Assembly: GCF_003991565.1 (NCBI RefSeq) | Contig: NZ_CP032819.1 | Location: 496,001 to 560,000, forward strand | Source of the DNA: Butyricimonas faecalis | GTDB lineage: Bacteria; Bacteroidota; Bacteroidia; Bacteroidales; Marinifilaceae | Direction of reading: 5' to 3' | DNA: 64,000 nt | Part shown: in pieces, positions 6,194 through 15,429 of the stretch | How the letters are laid out: each line of letters opens with the position of its first letter | Numbering within the stretch: the stretch's first letter is position 1 | Program-made: the position numbers and the translations under genes | The notes under the pieces: model-generated | Told to the model about the DNA's origin: nothing | Seen by the model: the letters and a program-made list of their open reading frames with translations, nothing else | Database searches by the model: none

Positions 6194-9100
6194 ATGGTGG
6201 AGAAGGCTAGAAAATCAAAAATATCAAAAAAACAGACGGTTACAGATATAAATTTCAAGTTTAAAAGTATTCGCACGAGTTGTAGCGAGGTAGTTGATTT
6301 TACCGGAAATAAGCGTTATCGTACAGTTTTTCGATTGAACGAAATCGAGACATTGTTCGTGGACACGGAAGTGATAAACAAGCAGTTTGATGAAAAACCT
6401 TGGGATGCGGAGATCGTGGCTGCTTTGATATATATGCAGGGAGACCGACCTATGTTGGTGGCGCAAAAAGGAGGAAAGGTTACAATCCCTGAAACAGAGT
6501 CTGTCTTCCAATTCTCAACCACTTTTTCTGCTGAGGATTTTACGGACTTTAAGTTTCAAGAAGGTGTCTATCGGGTACAGGTGATGATAGACGGGCAAGC
6601 CGGGGTATCGGATGAAATCCATTTATTGGAACCGCACGATTTGTTTCGGGATTATTTCCAGTTATTGGATATCGGGTTCGATAAATGCGTGGAGGAAGCT
6701 CCTGATGTGCAGCGCCCTCACTCGTATCAAGCTTTTTCTGCCAAGGGGTTGGAGGATATTCGGTTTTATTTGGTGGCAGAGAATTTTTTATCGAGCGAAT
6801 GGACGTATGAATTTTTGATTAATGTATTTGATTCGAATGGCATATTAAAAGCAAGCCGAGTGGCTAAAGGGAATTATTACATTCCGAATCGGGAAGGGAA
6901 GCGCTTGCTTTGCTTTGCATTGGATTTAGGGGCAGGGCTGAATAATTTTTGGGAAGAAGGGAAATATAGGGTTGATGTGTTATGTTTTGATCAACCGGTG
7001 ATACATTTGGAGTTTTCGATCGGGGAGCAGGATTTACCCTATAATTTTACGGACGAAATTGCAGAAGTTAACGGGCAGGTACACGAGGTCGCAGGTGTAC
7101 CCTCAACTCCACAAGATAAAGAAGAGGCTTTATCTCGCCTGTACCAGTTGGTGGGATTGCGTAAGGTGAAAGAAGAAATTACCCGGATGTACGAGTTGGC
7201 GGAATTTGTGAAAATGCGACAAGAGAACGGTTTTAACGATAAACTTCCGGTTTTGAATATGATCCTTATGGGAAATCCGGGAACGGGTAAGCACTTGGTT
7301 ACCGAGATCACGGGAGAGATGTTTTACCGTTTGGGAGTATTGGTAAACGGTAAAGTGCATCGGTATAAGAGAGAGGATTTTACCCGTCCGGGAATGGATG
7401 CGGAAGAACAGTTGATCCGGGAGGCTATCGCGAAGAGTATGGGCGGTATTCTGTTGATCGAGGATGCGGATGAATTGTACCCGACCAACGACCCGAATGA
7501 TCCGGCTATGCGTATTTTTACCGTGTTGTTGGGAATTCTGGAGCAGGAGCAACCTTCTTTGTTGGTTGTCATGGCGGGAGATGTGATGACATTGCAGGCT
7601 ATTGTTGAAGGTGTTCCCGGTATGAAGAAATGTTTCCCTTACCAGTTTGTTTTTGATGATTATTCGGCAGAGGAATTGATGGAAATCACTCATCAAATGT
7701 TGGAGAAACGGCAATTTAAGTTTACTCCAGAGGCTGAGGATAAGTTCTCCGATATGTTGAAAGATTGTTGTTCCGTGAGGGAATCCGGCTTTTCCAATGG
7801 TAGGTTTATAGAAGAGCGGCTGGATGATGCTTCGACACGGATGGCGAAACGGTTGATGTCGAATCACAAGGGAACACGTACCAAGGAAGATATGATGTTA
7901 ATTCAAGTGGAAGACATCGACGCTCCGGAGCAACCGGATCCTAGTAAGTCTGTTGATGCATTGAATGAGATGATTGGATCGAAAGAGTTGAAAAACAGCT
8001 TGATTAGTTATATTAATTATATCTATTTTATCCGGGAGAGACAGAAACACGGGTATGCGGATGTGATTCCGCCTTTGCACATGTTGTTTACCGGGAATCG
8101 GGGAACTGGGAAGACTACCGTGGCTCGAATGCTCGGGGAAATATTCGAGTCGGCCGGGATTTTGGAAAGCTCTATGGTAACTGTTAGGAGCAGGGGTGAG
8201 CTTATCGGTGATGGCTCTATTCCCCCGCAGCAGATTGCCATGTATGTTTTCGAACAGGCAAGAGGGGGTATTCTTTTCTTGGAAGATGCTCATACCTTGT
8301 TTCAGGATAATGTGGGGGCAGCGGCATTGAGTGTCATTTTCGGGCAGTTGTCGCCTACCGATAATGGAGATACCATTGTTATATTGAGTGGTGATCCGGA
8401 AGCGATGGATAAAGCTTTGGCTGGAAATCCGAAAGTGAAAACTCTTTTCCCGTATCATTTCCATTTTTCCGATTACACGCCGGAAGAGTTGCTAGAGATT
8501 GCGGTTCAAAAAGTGGCGGAAAAGAATTATACCTTGCACCCGAAAGCGAAAGAAGCGTTTAAAGCCTTGGTTTCCCAAGTGTGTAACGAGCATGACAAAT
8601 TCTTTGGAAATGCTTTATTTGTCGAGAAGATGGTGGATAAAGCCATTCATAACCTATCTGCTCGGACCATGAAGATCAGGAAGGAGCGGGAACTTACTCG
8701 AAAGGAGATTACGACATTGATGGCCGTGGATATTCCGACGGCGACTTCCGAGTTACCCAATTCTTATAGAGATACCTTCGACGAGAAAGAGATTGCCTCT
8801 GCCTTAAAAGATCTGGATCACATGGTGGGACAGACGAAACTTAAAAAACAGATTCATGATTTCGTGGATTTGGCACGTCATTATAATCAACAAGGGATAA
8901 AACTGAATACCCGCGTATCCTTGCAATGGTGCTTTACCGGAAACTCCGGGATGGGAAAAGGAACGGTTGCCCGGATTATTGCTCGTATCTATAAAGCCAT
9001 GGGAATTATAGACAAGAGTGAGGTGACGAGTTTTAAGGTAGAGCGTTTACTCGGGTTGACCGAGGAAGATGTCATACAAAGTATTGGCACGGCTTTATTG

Positions 9101-9643
9101 CAATCGAAAGGTGGGTTATTTTTCTTTGATGAAGATTCCAGTAGTCTGAATGAAGTTGCCGGTTTCCGGGATCGAGTAAGGGCAATTCTTGTGAATCAGT
9201 TGGCAACACAACCGGGAGCTTATAACGTGATATACGCGAAACAGGATCCGCCCCGTCAGATTATCAATGACGAAGTAGAAAAGGTTTCTGATATGATTAA
9301 TATTCTTGTTTTTGAGGATTATACGGCTGATCAGTTAATGGAAATATTGAAACGTGATCTTGCCACGGATAATACACGGATGACGAGAACGGCTCAACAA
9401 CATATGGAACAATTTATATCTTATATTGTTGCGAATAAAAAACGTAGTCATGCCAGCGCCCGGTTAATCAAACTGGTTGCTGAGATGATGATGCGAAATC
9501 GGGTACAGCGTTTGGCCAAAAGCAAAAAAGCGAATGACATGGAAACGAAGCACTCGGTTACGAAACAGGATGTTGAGATGTTCACACCTGCCATGTTGGA
9601 TAGTATGATATCAGAAAGGAATACAATCGGGTACAAACAATGA
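6194..9643 (+). CDS. Triple CbxX/SpoVK-type AAA+ protein with degenerate active sites
   Basis: A 1149-residue protein. Residues 1 to about 300 form a beta-rich region with no recognised domain. Three AAA+ modules of the CbxX/CfxQ/SpoVK type follow, with P-loops near 360, 632 and 914. Module 1 has GNPGTGKH (His where Thr/Ser binds magnesium) and Walker B LLIED. Module 2 has canonical GNRGTGKT but Walker B LFLED. Module 3 has GNSGMGKG (Gly in place of Thr/Ser) but canonical LFFFDED. The arginine expected in the SRFP-like segment after each module is absent (KKCFPY, KTLFPY, DMINIL). A role as remodelling scaffold rather than a full motor is inference. The stop overlaps the MATE gene's start (ATGA), so the two are translationally coupled. 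Confidence 0.88.
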   Translation: MVEKARKSKISKKQTVTDINFKFKSIRTSCSEVVDFTGNKRYRTVFRLNEIETLFVDTEVINKQFDEKPWDAEIVAALIYMQGDRPMLVAQKGGKVTIPETESVFQFSTTFSAEDFTDFKFQEGVYRVQVMIDGQAGVSDEIHLLEPHDLFRDYFQLLDIGFDKCVEEAPDVQRPHSYQAFSAKGLEDIRFYLVAENFLSSEWTYEFLINVFDSNGILKASRVAKGNYYIPNREGKRLLCFALDLGAGLNNFWEEGKYRVDVLCFDQPVIHLEFSIGEQDLPYNFTDEIAEVNGQVHEVAGVPSTPQDKEEALSRLYQLVGLRKVKEEITRMYELAEFVKMRQENGFNDKLPVLNMILMGNPGTGKHLVTEITGEMFYRLGVLVNGKVHRYKREDFTRPGMDAEEQLIREAIAKSMGGILLIEDADELYPTNDPNDPAMRIFTVLLGILEQEQPSLLVVMAGDVMTLQAIVEGVPGMKKCFPYQFVFDDYSAEELMEITHQMLEKRQFKFTPEAEDKFSDMLKDCCSVRESGFSNGRFIEERLDDASTRMAKRLMSNHKGTRTKEDMMLIQVEDIDAPEQPDPSKSVDALNEMIGSKELKNSLISYINYIYFIRERQKHGYADVIPPLHMLFTGNRGTGKTTVARMLGEIFESAGILESSMVTVRSRGELIGDGSIPPQQIAMYVFEQARGGILFLEDAHTLFQDNVGAAALSVIFGQLSPTDNGDTIVILSGDPEAMDKALAGNPKVKTLFPYHFHFSDYTPEELLEIAVQKVAEKNYTLHPKAKEAFKALVSQVCNEHDKFFGNALFVEKMVDKAIHNLSARTMKIRKERELTRKEITTLMAVDIPTATSELPNSYRDTFDEKEIASALKDLDHMVGQTKLKKQIHDFVDLARHYNQQGIKLNTRVSLQWCFTGNSGMGKGTVARIIARIYKAMGIIDKSEVTSFKVERLLGLTEEDVIQSIGTALLQSKGGLFFFDEDSSSLNEVAGFRDRVRAILVNQLATQPGAYNVIYAKQDPPRQIINDEVEKVSDMINILVFEDYTADQLMEILKRDLATDNTRMTRTAQQHMEQFISYIVANKKRSHASARLIKLVAEMMMRNRVQRLAKSKKANDMETKHSVTKQDVEMFTPAMLDSMISERNTIGYKQ

Positions 9644-10953
9644 ATCGCAGAATACTTCATCTTGCTATTCCTTCTATCGTGTCTAACATTACCGTTCCTT
9701 TGTTGGGATTGGTAGACGTGACAATCGTGGGACATTTAGGGGCGACAGCTTATATTGGTGCCATCGCTGTGGGTGGATTGTTGTTCAATATCCTTTACTG
9801 GAATTTCGGTTTTCTGCGAATGGGTACCAGTGGGCTAACTTCGCAGGCATACGGTCGGAAGGATAAGGATGCAGAGATACGGATACTAGTACAGGCGGTG
9901 AGTGTCGGCTTGTTTTCTGCCCTAGCTATGTTGATTTTGCAATATCCGATAGAGCGACTGGCTTTTCGGCTATTGGACACGAGTGCGGAGGTGGAACAAT
10001 ATACGGTCACTTATTTTAGAATCTGTATCTGGGGGGCTCCGGCGGTGTTGGCACAATATGGTTTCACGGGGTGGTTTATCGGAATGCAGAACTCCCGTTA
10101 TCCGATGTATATTGCCATTGTGATGAACGTGATTAATATTGTATGTAGTTCCTGTTTCGTCTTTTTGTTCGGGATGAAGGTGGAGGGGGTGGCCTTAGGG
10201 ACAGTTGTCGCTCAATATTCGGGGGTGATGATGGCCTTGGGGCTTTGGTTTTATAATTATAAAGAATTGTGGGGGCGAATGACGTTTAAAGGAAGTCTTC
10301 AATTAATTGCTATGCGGCGTTTCTTTGCCGTGAACCGGGATATATTTCTCCGGACACTTTGTTTGATTGGGGTGACTACATTTTTTACTTCAACAGGAGC
10401 TCGTCAAGGAGATGTAATTCTGGCTGTTAACACGTTGCTTATGCAGTTGTTTACCTTGTTTTCTTATATCATGGACGGTTTTGCCTACGCGGGGGAGGCG
10501 CTGTCGGGACGTTACGTGGGTGCTTGCAATCTGATACAGTTGAAACGAGCGGTAAGGGCATTGTTTGGTTGGGGTGTTGGGTTGTCGTTGGTTTTCACGT
10601 TATTGTACGGGGTTGGAGGAGAAAATTTCTTGGGATTATTGACGAATGACAAGATCGTGATAGAGACTGCCGGACATTATTTCTACTGGGTGCTTGCTAT
10701 TCCGCTAGCAGGATTTGCTGCTTTTTTGTGGGATGGAATTTTGATCGGAGCTACAGCTACCCGTTTTATGTTATGGTCTATGTTAGTCGCTTCCGGTAGT
10801 TTTTTTGTGATTTATTACTGTTTTTCCGGGGCTACGAATAATCACATGTTATGGTTGGCCTTCTTGGTTTACCTTGCGCTACGCGGGGGGATGCAGACTT
10901 TATGGAGTCGGAGGGTATTTACTTTAGAATATCTCCAGCGTTTGAGATCATAA
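9640..10953 (+). CDS. MATE-family efflux transporter (DinF-like)
   Basis: A 437-residue integral inner-membrane protein with about twelve hydrophobic segments. The N-terminus LHLAIPSIVSNITVPLLGLV followed by DVTIVGHLG is the classic MATE/DinF signature, and the second-half repeat is visible around residues 240-290 (DIFLRTLCLIGVTTFFTSTG). MATE proteins export cationic compounds or lipid-linked molecules using sodium or proton gradients; the substrate cannot be read from sequence. It overlaps the triple-AAA+ gene by 4 bp, an unusual partnership that suggests a shared task. Confidence 0.93.
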   Translation: MNRRILHLAIPSIVSNITVPLLGLVDVTIVGHLGATAYIGAIAVGGLLFNILYWNFGFLRMGTSGLTSQAYGRKDKDAEIRILVQAVSVGLFSALAMLILQYPIERLAFRLLDTSAEVEQYTVTYFRICIWGAPAVLAQYGFTGWFIGMQNSRYPMYIAIVMNVINIVCSSCFVFLFGMKVEGVALGTVVAQYSGVMMALGLWFYNYKELWGRMTFKGSLQLIAMRRFFAVNRDIFLRTLCLIGVTTFFTSTGARQGDVILAVNTLLMQLFTLFSYIMDGFAYAGEALSGRYVGACNLIQLKRAVRALFGWGVGLSLVFTLLYGVGGENFLGLLTNDKIVIETAGHYFYWVLAIPLAGFAAFLWDGILIGATATRFMLWSMLVASGSFFVIYYCFSGATNNHMLWLAFLVYLALRGGMQTLWSRRVFTLEYLQRLRS

Positions 10954-11039
10954 ATTGAAGATGGGATAGGTTTATTTGCTCGCTTTTTATTATATTCGCG
11001 GTGCAAATACGTGTAGTTGAAAATAAACAAATAAAACAC

Positions 11040-14000
11040 ATGGCTATAGTATTCTATCAAAAAGATGCAACAGTGTATGCCGTACACTATAAAGAATCGG
11101 AAAACCCTTTAGATGTAAGTAAGTTGGAATGGTTATTCAGTGGGGCTAAAAAAGTTCAAAGCAATTCATTGGAGAACTTTTTCGTGGGACCCCGTCGGGA
11201 AATGATTACCCCGTGGAGTACTAATGCCGTGGAGATTACTCAAAATATGGGTATTTCCGGAATTTTGCGGATAGAGGAGTTTACTCGTGTGGAAGATGAA
11301 AAAGCGGCTTTTGACCCGATGTTACAAGCATTTTACAAAGGTCTGAATCAAGATACATTTACGATTGACAAGAAACCGGACCCAATCGTGTATATCGAGG
11401 ATATCCGGGCATATAACCAACAGGAGGGATTGGCGCTGAATGAAGATGAAATTTCTTACCTGGAAGGTCTTAGCAAGAAATTAAATCGCCGTTTGACGGA
11501 TTCCGAGGTGTTTGGTTTTTCACAAGTGAATTCCGAGCATTGTCGCCATAAGATCTTCGGGGGTACGTTTATTATTGATGGGGAAGAGCAAGAAGAGTCT
11601 CTGTTCTCCATGATCAAGAAAACTTCCAGAACGAATCCCAACCGGATTGTTTCTGCCTACAAAGATAACTGCGCATTTATTGAAGGACCGGCTGCAGTGC
11701 AATTTGCCCCGGCAACACCGGATAAACCGGATTTTTACACGCAAAAAGATATTAACACGGTTATTTCTTTGAAAGCGGAAACTCATAACTTCCCGACCAC
11801 GGTGGAGCCTTTTAATGGGGCGGCAACCGGTTCGGGTGGAGAGATCCGCGACCGTATAGCAGGAGGACAAGCGGCTCTTCCATTAGCAGGTACGGCAGTT
11901 TATATGACATCATATCCGCGTTTGGAGGCAGGGCGTTCTTGGGAATCAGCTATTGATCCTCGAAAATGGTTATACCAGACTCCGGAAGATATTTTGATCA
12001 AGGCTTCTAACGGGGCATCTGATTTTGGAAATAAATTCGGACAACCACTTATCGTGGGTTCCGTGTTCACGTTCGAGCACGAGGAACATGAAAAGACGTA
12101 TGGTTACGATAAAGTAATTATGCAGGCCGGTGGTATCGGTTTTGCTAATAAAGAACAAGCCATGAAAAAGACCCCGGAAGCCGGAGAACAAGTTGTGCTT
12201 CTTGGGGGTGATAATTACCGCATCGGAATGGGGGGTGGTGCCGTTTCTTCTGTAGATACCGGGGTATATGCCAACGCTATTGAGTTGAATGCGGTGCAAC
12301 GTTCCAATCCGGAAATGCAAAGACGGGTATGTAACGCCATCCGGTCTATGGCCGAGAGCGATGTGAACCCGATTGTATCCATTCATGACCATGGGGCAGG
12401 AGGGCATTTGAATTGCTTGTCCGAGTTGGTGGAGGAAACAGGTGGATTGATTCATTTGGAGAAATTACCTGTCGGAGATCCTACTCTTTCTGACAAAGAG
12501 ATCGTGGGAAATGAGTCACAGGAACGGATGGGGCTCGTGATGAAGGCAAAGGATGTGGAGACATTACAGCGAGTGGCTGATAGGGAGCGGGCTCCGATGT
12601 ACGTGATAGGAGAGACCACGGGAGATCATCGTTTCGTGTTTGAGGATGCTAGAACTGGAGAGAAACCCATCGATTTGGAGATGACAGATATGTTTGGAAA
12701 TCCCCCGAAAACTGTTATGGAGGATAAAACCCAAAGAGAGCATTTTGCCGATATCGAATATAGTGAAGATAAAGTTGAAGAGTATATCGAGCAAGTATTA
12801 CAGCTTGAAGCTGTTGCTTGTAAGGATTGGTTAACCAATAAAGTTGACCGTTCTGTTACCGGTCGCGTGGCTCGTCAGCAATGTGCCGGACCTCTGCAGT
12901 TACCTTTAAATGACTTGGGTGCTATGGCCCTCGATTATCGTGGAGAGAGAGGTATTGCCACGTCCATCGGACATGCTCCGGTAGCTGCATTGGCAAACCC
13001 GGCTTGCGGTTCGAGATTGGCGATTGCAGAGGCCTTGACGAATTTGGTTTGGGCTCCTATCGAACAGGGAATTAAAGGTGTTTCCTTGTCTGCTAACTGG
13101 ATGTGGCCTTGTAAAAATGCCGGTGAAGATGCCCGTTTGTATAAGGCCGTTCAAGCTGCCAGTGATTTTGCCATTGAGTTGGGAATCAATATCCCGACGG
13201 GAAAAGATTCTCTTTCTATGACGCAAAAGTATGGAAAGGACAAGGTGTACGCTCCGGGAACTGTGATTATTTCTACCGTGGGTGAGGTTACCGATGTGAA
13301 GAAGATCGTTTCCCCGGTACTGAAACCGGATCAAGATTCGGAAATCGTGTATATCGACTTTTCTTTTGATAAATTGCAATTGGGTGGTTCCAGTTTGGCC
13401 CAGGTGTTGAACCGGGTGGGTAAAGAGACTCCGGATGTAAAGGATTCCGTTTATTTCGTGGATGCTTTCATGGCAATACAGCGTTTGGTTGAGGAGGGAT
13501 ATGTTTTAGCCGGACACGATATTTCTGCCGGAGGTATGATTACGACCTTATTGGAGATGTGTTTTGCCGACAATCGCTTGGGATTGAATATTGATTTTTC
13601 TTATTTGGCTGAAAAGGATATCGTGAAGATCCTGTTTGCAGAGAATCCGGGTGTACTTGTACAGATCAAGGATTGCAAGAAGGTTGCTGCTATTTTGGAT
13701 GAAGCCGGTGTAGCTTACAATTTCTTGGGGCGTTTGGGTAAAGCCGGAAAGTTGAATATCAAAAAAGATAGTAAAACTTTCAACTTGGATATCCCGTCGT
13801 TGAGAGATTTGTGGTTCAAGACATCTTATTTGCTGGATCGTCGTCAGAGTGGTAATGAGTTGGCCCTTGAAAGATATAAAAACTATAAGAATCACGATCT
13901 GAAATACAAGTTTACTCCTTCATTCAGCGGTAAGCTTTCCCAATATGGTTTGGATGTCAATCGGGTTAAACCTTCTGGTATAAAAGCTGCCGTTATCCGA

Positions 14001-14729
14001 GAGAAAGGATGTCAGTGCGAGCGCGAAACGGCATGGGCCATGCATTTGGCCGGTTTTGACGTGAAGGATGTTCACATGACAGATCTTGTTTCCGGAAGAG
14101 AAACCTTGGAAGACGTGAATTTTATCGTGTTTGTTGGTGGGTTCTCGAACTCGGACGTGCTTGGGTCGGCTAAAGGATGGGCCGGAGCTTTTAAATATAA
14201 CGAAAAGGCTCGGGTGGCTTTGGAAAACTTCTATAAGCGTGAAAATACTTTGAGTTTGGGTATTTGTAACGGTTGCCAATTGATGGTTGAGCTTGATTTG
14301 GTGTACCCGGAACAGGGCGAGAAAGTAAAGATGTTGCATAATACTTCCCATAAATTCGAATCCGCTTTCTTGAGCGTGGATGTTGTTGAAAGTAATTCTG
14401 TATTATTGAAATCATTAGCCGGGTCTCGTTTGGGTATCTGGGTGGCACACGGAGAGGGAAGATTCCAGTTGCCTTACGGACAGGAAGAATATAATATACC
14501 ACTTCGATATAGCCACGATACTTATCCGGCAAATCCGAACGGGTCTTCTTTTGCCACGGCTGCAATTTGTAGTAAAGACGGACGTCACTTGGCAATGATG
14601 CCTCACTTGGAACGTTCTCTCCATCCGTGGAACTGGGGATATTACGCGGAAGATCGGAATGGAGATGAAGTCAGCCCATGGATAGAAGCATTTGTAAATG
14701 CCCGTTTGTGGATTGAGGAGCATAAATAA
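11040..14729 (+). CDS. purL: Phosphoribosylformylglycinamidine synthase (single-chain PurL)
   Basis: A 1229-residue enzyme of the large FGAM synthase type. It converts FGAR, glutamine and ATP to FGAM in de novo purine synthesis. Diagnostic motifs: FSQVNSEHCRHKIF (about 160-175), KAETHNFPTTVEPFNGAATG (about 245-265), and a C-terminal glutaminase with nucleophile Cys in LGICNGCQL and the catalytic tail PHLERSLHPWNWG. It therefore needs no separate PurS or PurQ. The ATG at 11040 is chosen because MAIVFYQKDATVYAVH aligns with the family start; an in-frame GTG 13 codons upstream lacks that similarity. A terminator follows at 14752. Confidence 0.97.
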   Translation: MAIVFYQKDATVYAVHYKESENPLDVSKLEWLFSGAKKVQSNSLENFFVGPRREMITPWSTNAVEITQNMGISGILRIEEFTRVEDEKAAFDPMLQAFYKGLNQDTFTIDKKPDPIVYIEDIRAYNQQEGLALNEDEISYLEGLSKKLNRRLTDSEVFGFSQVNSEHCRHKIFGGTFIIDGEEQEESLFSMIKKTSRTNPNRIVSAYKDNCAFIEGPAAVQFAPATPDKPDFYTQKDINTVISLKAETHNFPTTVEPFNGAATGSGGEIRDRIAGGQAALPLAGTAVYMTSYPRLEAGRSWESAIDPRKWLYQTPEDILIKASNGASDFGNKFGQPLIVGSVFTFEHEEHEKTYGYDKVIMQAGGIGFANKEQAMKKTPEAGEQVVLLGGDNYRIGMGGGAVSSVDTGVYANAIELNAVQRSNPEMQRRVCNAIRSMAESDVNPIVSIHDHGAGGHLNCLSELVEETGGLIHLEKLPVGDPTLSDKEIVGNESQERMGLVMKAKDVETLQRVADRERAPMYVIGETTGDHRFVFEDARTGEKPIDLEMTDMFGNPPKTVMEDKTQREHFADIEYSEDKVEEYIEQVLQLEAVACKDWLTNKVDRSVTGRVARQQCAGPLQLPLNDLGAMALDYRGERGIATSIGHAPVAALANPACGSRLAIAEALTNLVWAPIEQGIKGVSLSANWMWPCKNAGEDARLYKAVQAASDFAIELGINIPTGKDSLSMTQKYGKDKVYAPGTVIISTVGEVTDVKKIVSPVLKPDQDSEIVYIDFSFDKLQLGGSSLAQVLNRVGKETPDVKDSVYFVDAFMAIQRLVEEGYVLAGHDISAGGMITTLLEMCFADNRLGLNIDFSYLAEKDIVKILFAENPGVLVQIKDCKKVAAILDEAGVAYNFLGRLGKAGKLNIKKDSKTFNLDIPSLRDLWFKTSYLLDRRQSGNELALERYKNYKNHDLKYKFTPSFSGKLSQYGLDVNRVKPSGIKAAVIREKGCQCERETAWAMHLAGFDVKDVHMTDLVSGRETLEDVNFIVFVGGFSNSDVLGSAKGWAGAFKYNEKARVALENFYKRENTLSLGICNGCQLMVELDLVYPEQGEKVKMLHNTSHKFESAFLSVDVVESNSVLLKSLAGSRLGIWVAHGEGRFQLPYGQEEYNIPLRYSHDTYPANPNGSSFATAAICSKDGRHLAMMPHLERSLHPWNWGYYAEDRNGDEVSPWIEAFVNARLWIEEHK

Positions 14730-14751
14730 TATACATCTCACGAATGCAATA

Positions 14752-14790
14752 GAAGGGAGTACTTCACACAGAGGTACTCCTTCTTATTTT
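14752..14790 (+). terminator. Terminator after purL
   Basis: GAAGGGAGTAC pairs with GTACTCCTTC with one bulged G, and a T-rich tail (TTATTTT) follows. Confidence 0.75.
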
Positions 14791-14823
14791 ACTTAATGAA
14801 CCTATTATTTTGATTATTATTCT

Positions 14824-14831
14824 TATTTTTG
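14824..14831 (+). promoter_or_regulatory. -7 box of the xpt operon
   Basis: TATTTTTG matches TAnnTTTG, about 27 bp before the xpt ATG. A TTTG lies upstream, but only 11 bp away, so the -33 element is unclear. No purine riboswitch core was seen in the short leader. Confidence 0.45.
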
Positions 14832-14857
14832 TCGGCGTGTAAAAAAGTACGATCAAC

Positions 14858-15424
14858 ATGGATTTACTCAAGAAAAGAATTTTACAAGATGGAAAATGCT
14901 TTGAAGGTGGCATTTTAAAAGTGGATAGTTTTATTAATCACCAAATGGACCCGATTTTAATGAAGTCGATCGGGGTGGAATTTGTGCGTCGTTTTGCGAA
15001 TAAGGATTTCAATAAAGTGATGACCATTGAGGCTAGTGGGATAGCTCCGGCGATCATGGTGGGGTATCTTTTGGAATTACCGGTGGTCTTCGCCAAGAAA
15101 AAGCAGCCGAAGACAATGGAAAATATGATCTCAACGACGGTACGATCTTTTACAAAAGATCGGGAATATAATGTTTGTATCAGTAAAGATTTTTTGACAA
15201 AGAAGGATCGTGTGCTTTTTATCGATGATTTCCTTGCAAACGGGAACGCTGCGAATGGTATTATTGATTTAATAGACCAAGCGGGGGCTCAATTGGTAGG
15301 CATGGGATTTATTATTGAAAAAGCTTTTCAACATGGGGGCGAAGTACTGAGAGAACGTGGGATTCATGTTGAATCTTTAGCTATTATAGATAGTCTTGAT
15401 AATTGTCAGATAAAAATAAGATAG
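14858..15424 (+). CDS. xpt: Xanthine phosphoribosyltransferase
   Basis: A 188-residue cytoplasmic salvage enzyme forming XMP from xanthine and PRPP. The whole length follows the Xpt family: [20 protein letters not shown] at the start, the [15 protein letters not shown] helix, KKKQPKTM, and the PRPP-binding loop [13 protein letters not shown] (about residues 121-133). The xanthine permease gene begins 6 bp after its stop, giving a two-gene uptake and salvage operon. Confidence 0.96.
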   Translation: MDLLKKRILQDGKCFEGGILKVDSFINHQMDPILMKSIGVEFVRRFANKDFNKVMTIEASGIAPAIMVGYLLELPVVFAKKKQPKTMENMISTTVRSFTKDREYNVCISKDFLTKKDRVLFIDDFLANGNAANGIIDLIDQAGAQLVGMGFIIEKAFQHGGEVLRERGIHVESLAIIDSLDNCQIKIR

Positions 15425-15429
15425 TCCGT

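Noticed and set aside
7130..7867. 245-codon minus-strand frame inside the triple-AAA+ gene
   Set aside because: Antisense shadow of the coding strand; composition (rich in His, Ser, Gln, Leu) and lack of motifs fit an artefact.
14791..14857. Purine riboswitch before xpt
   Set aside because: The leader is only a few tens of bases and lacks the conserved three-way junction sequences.
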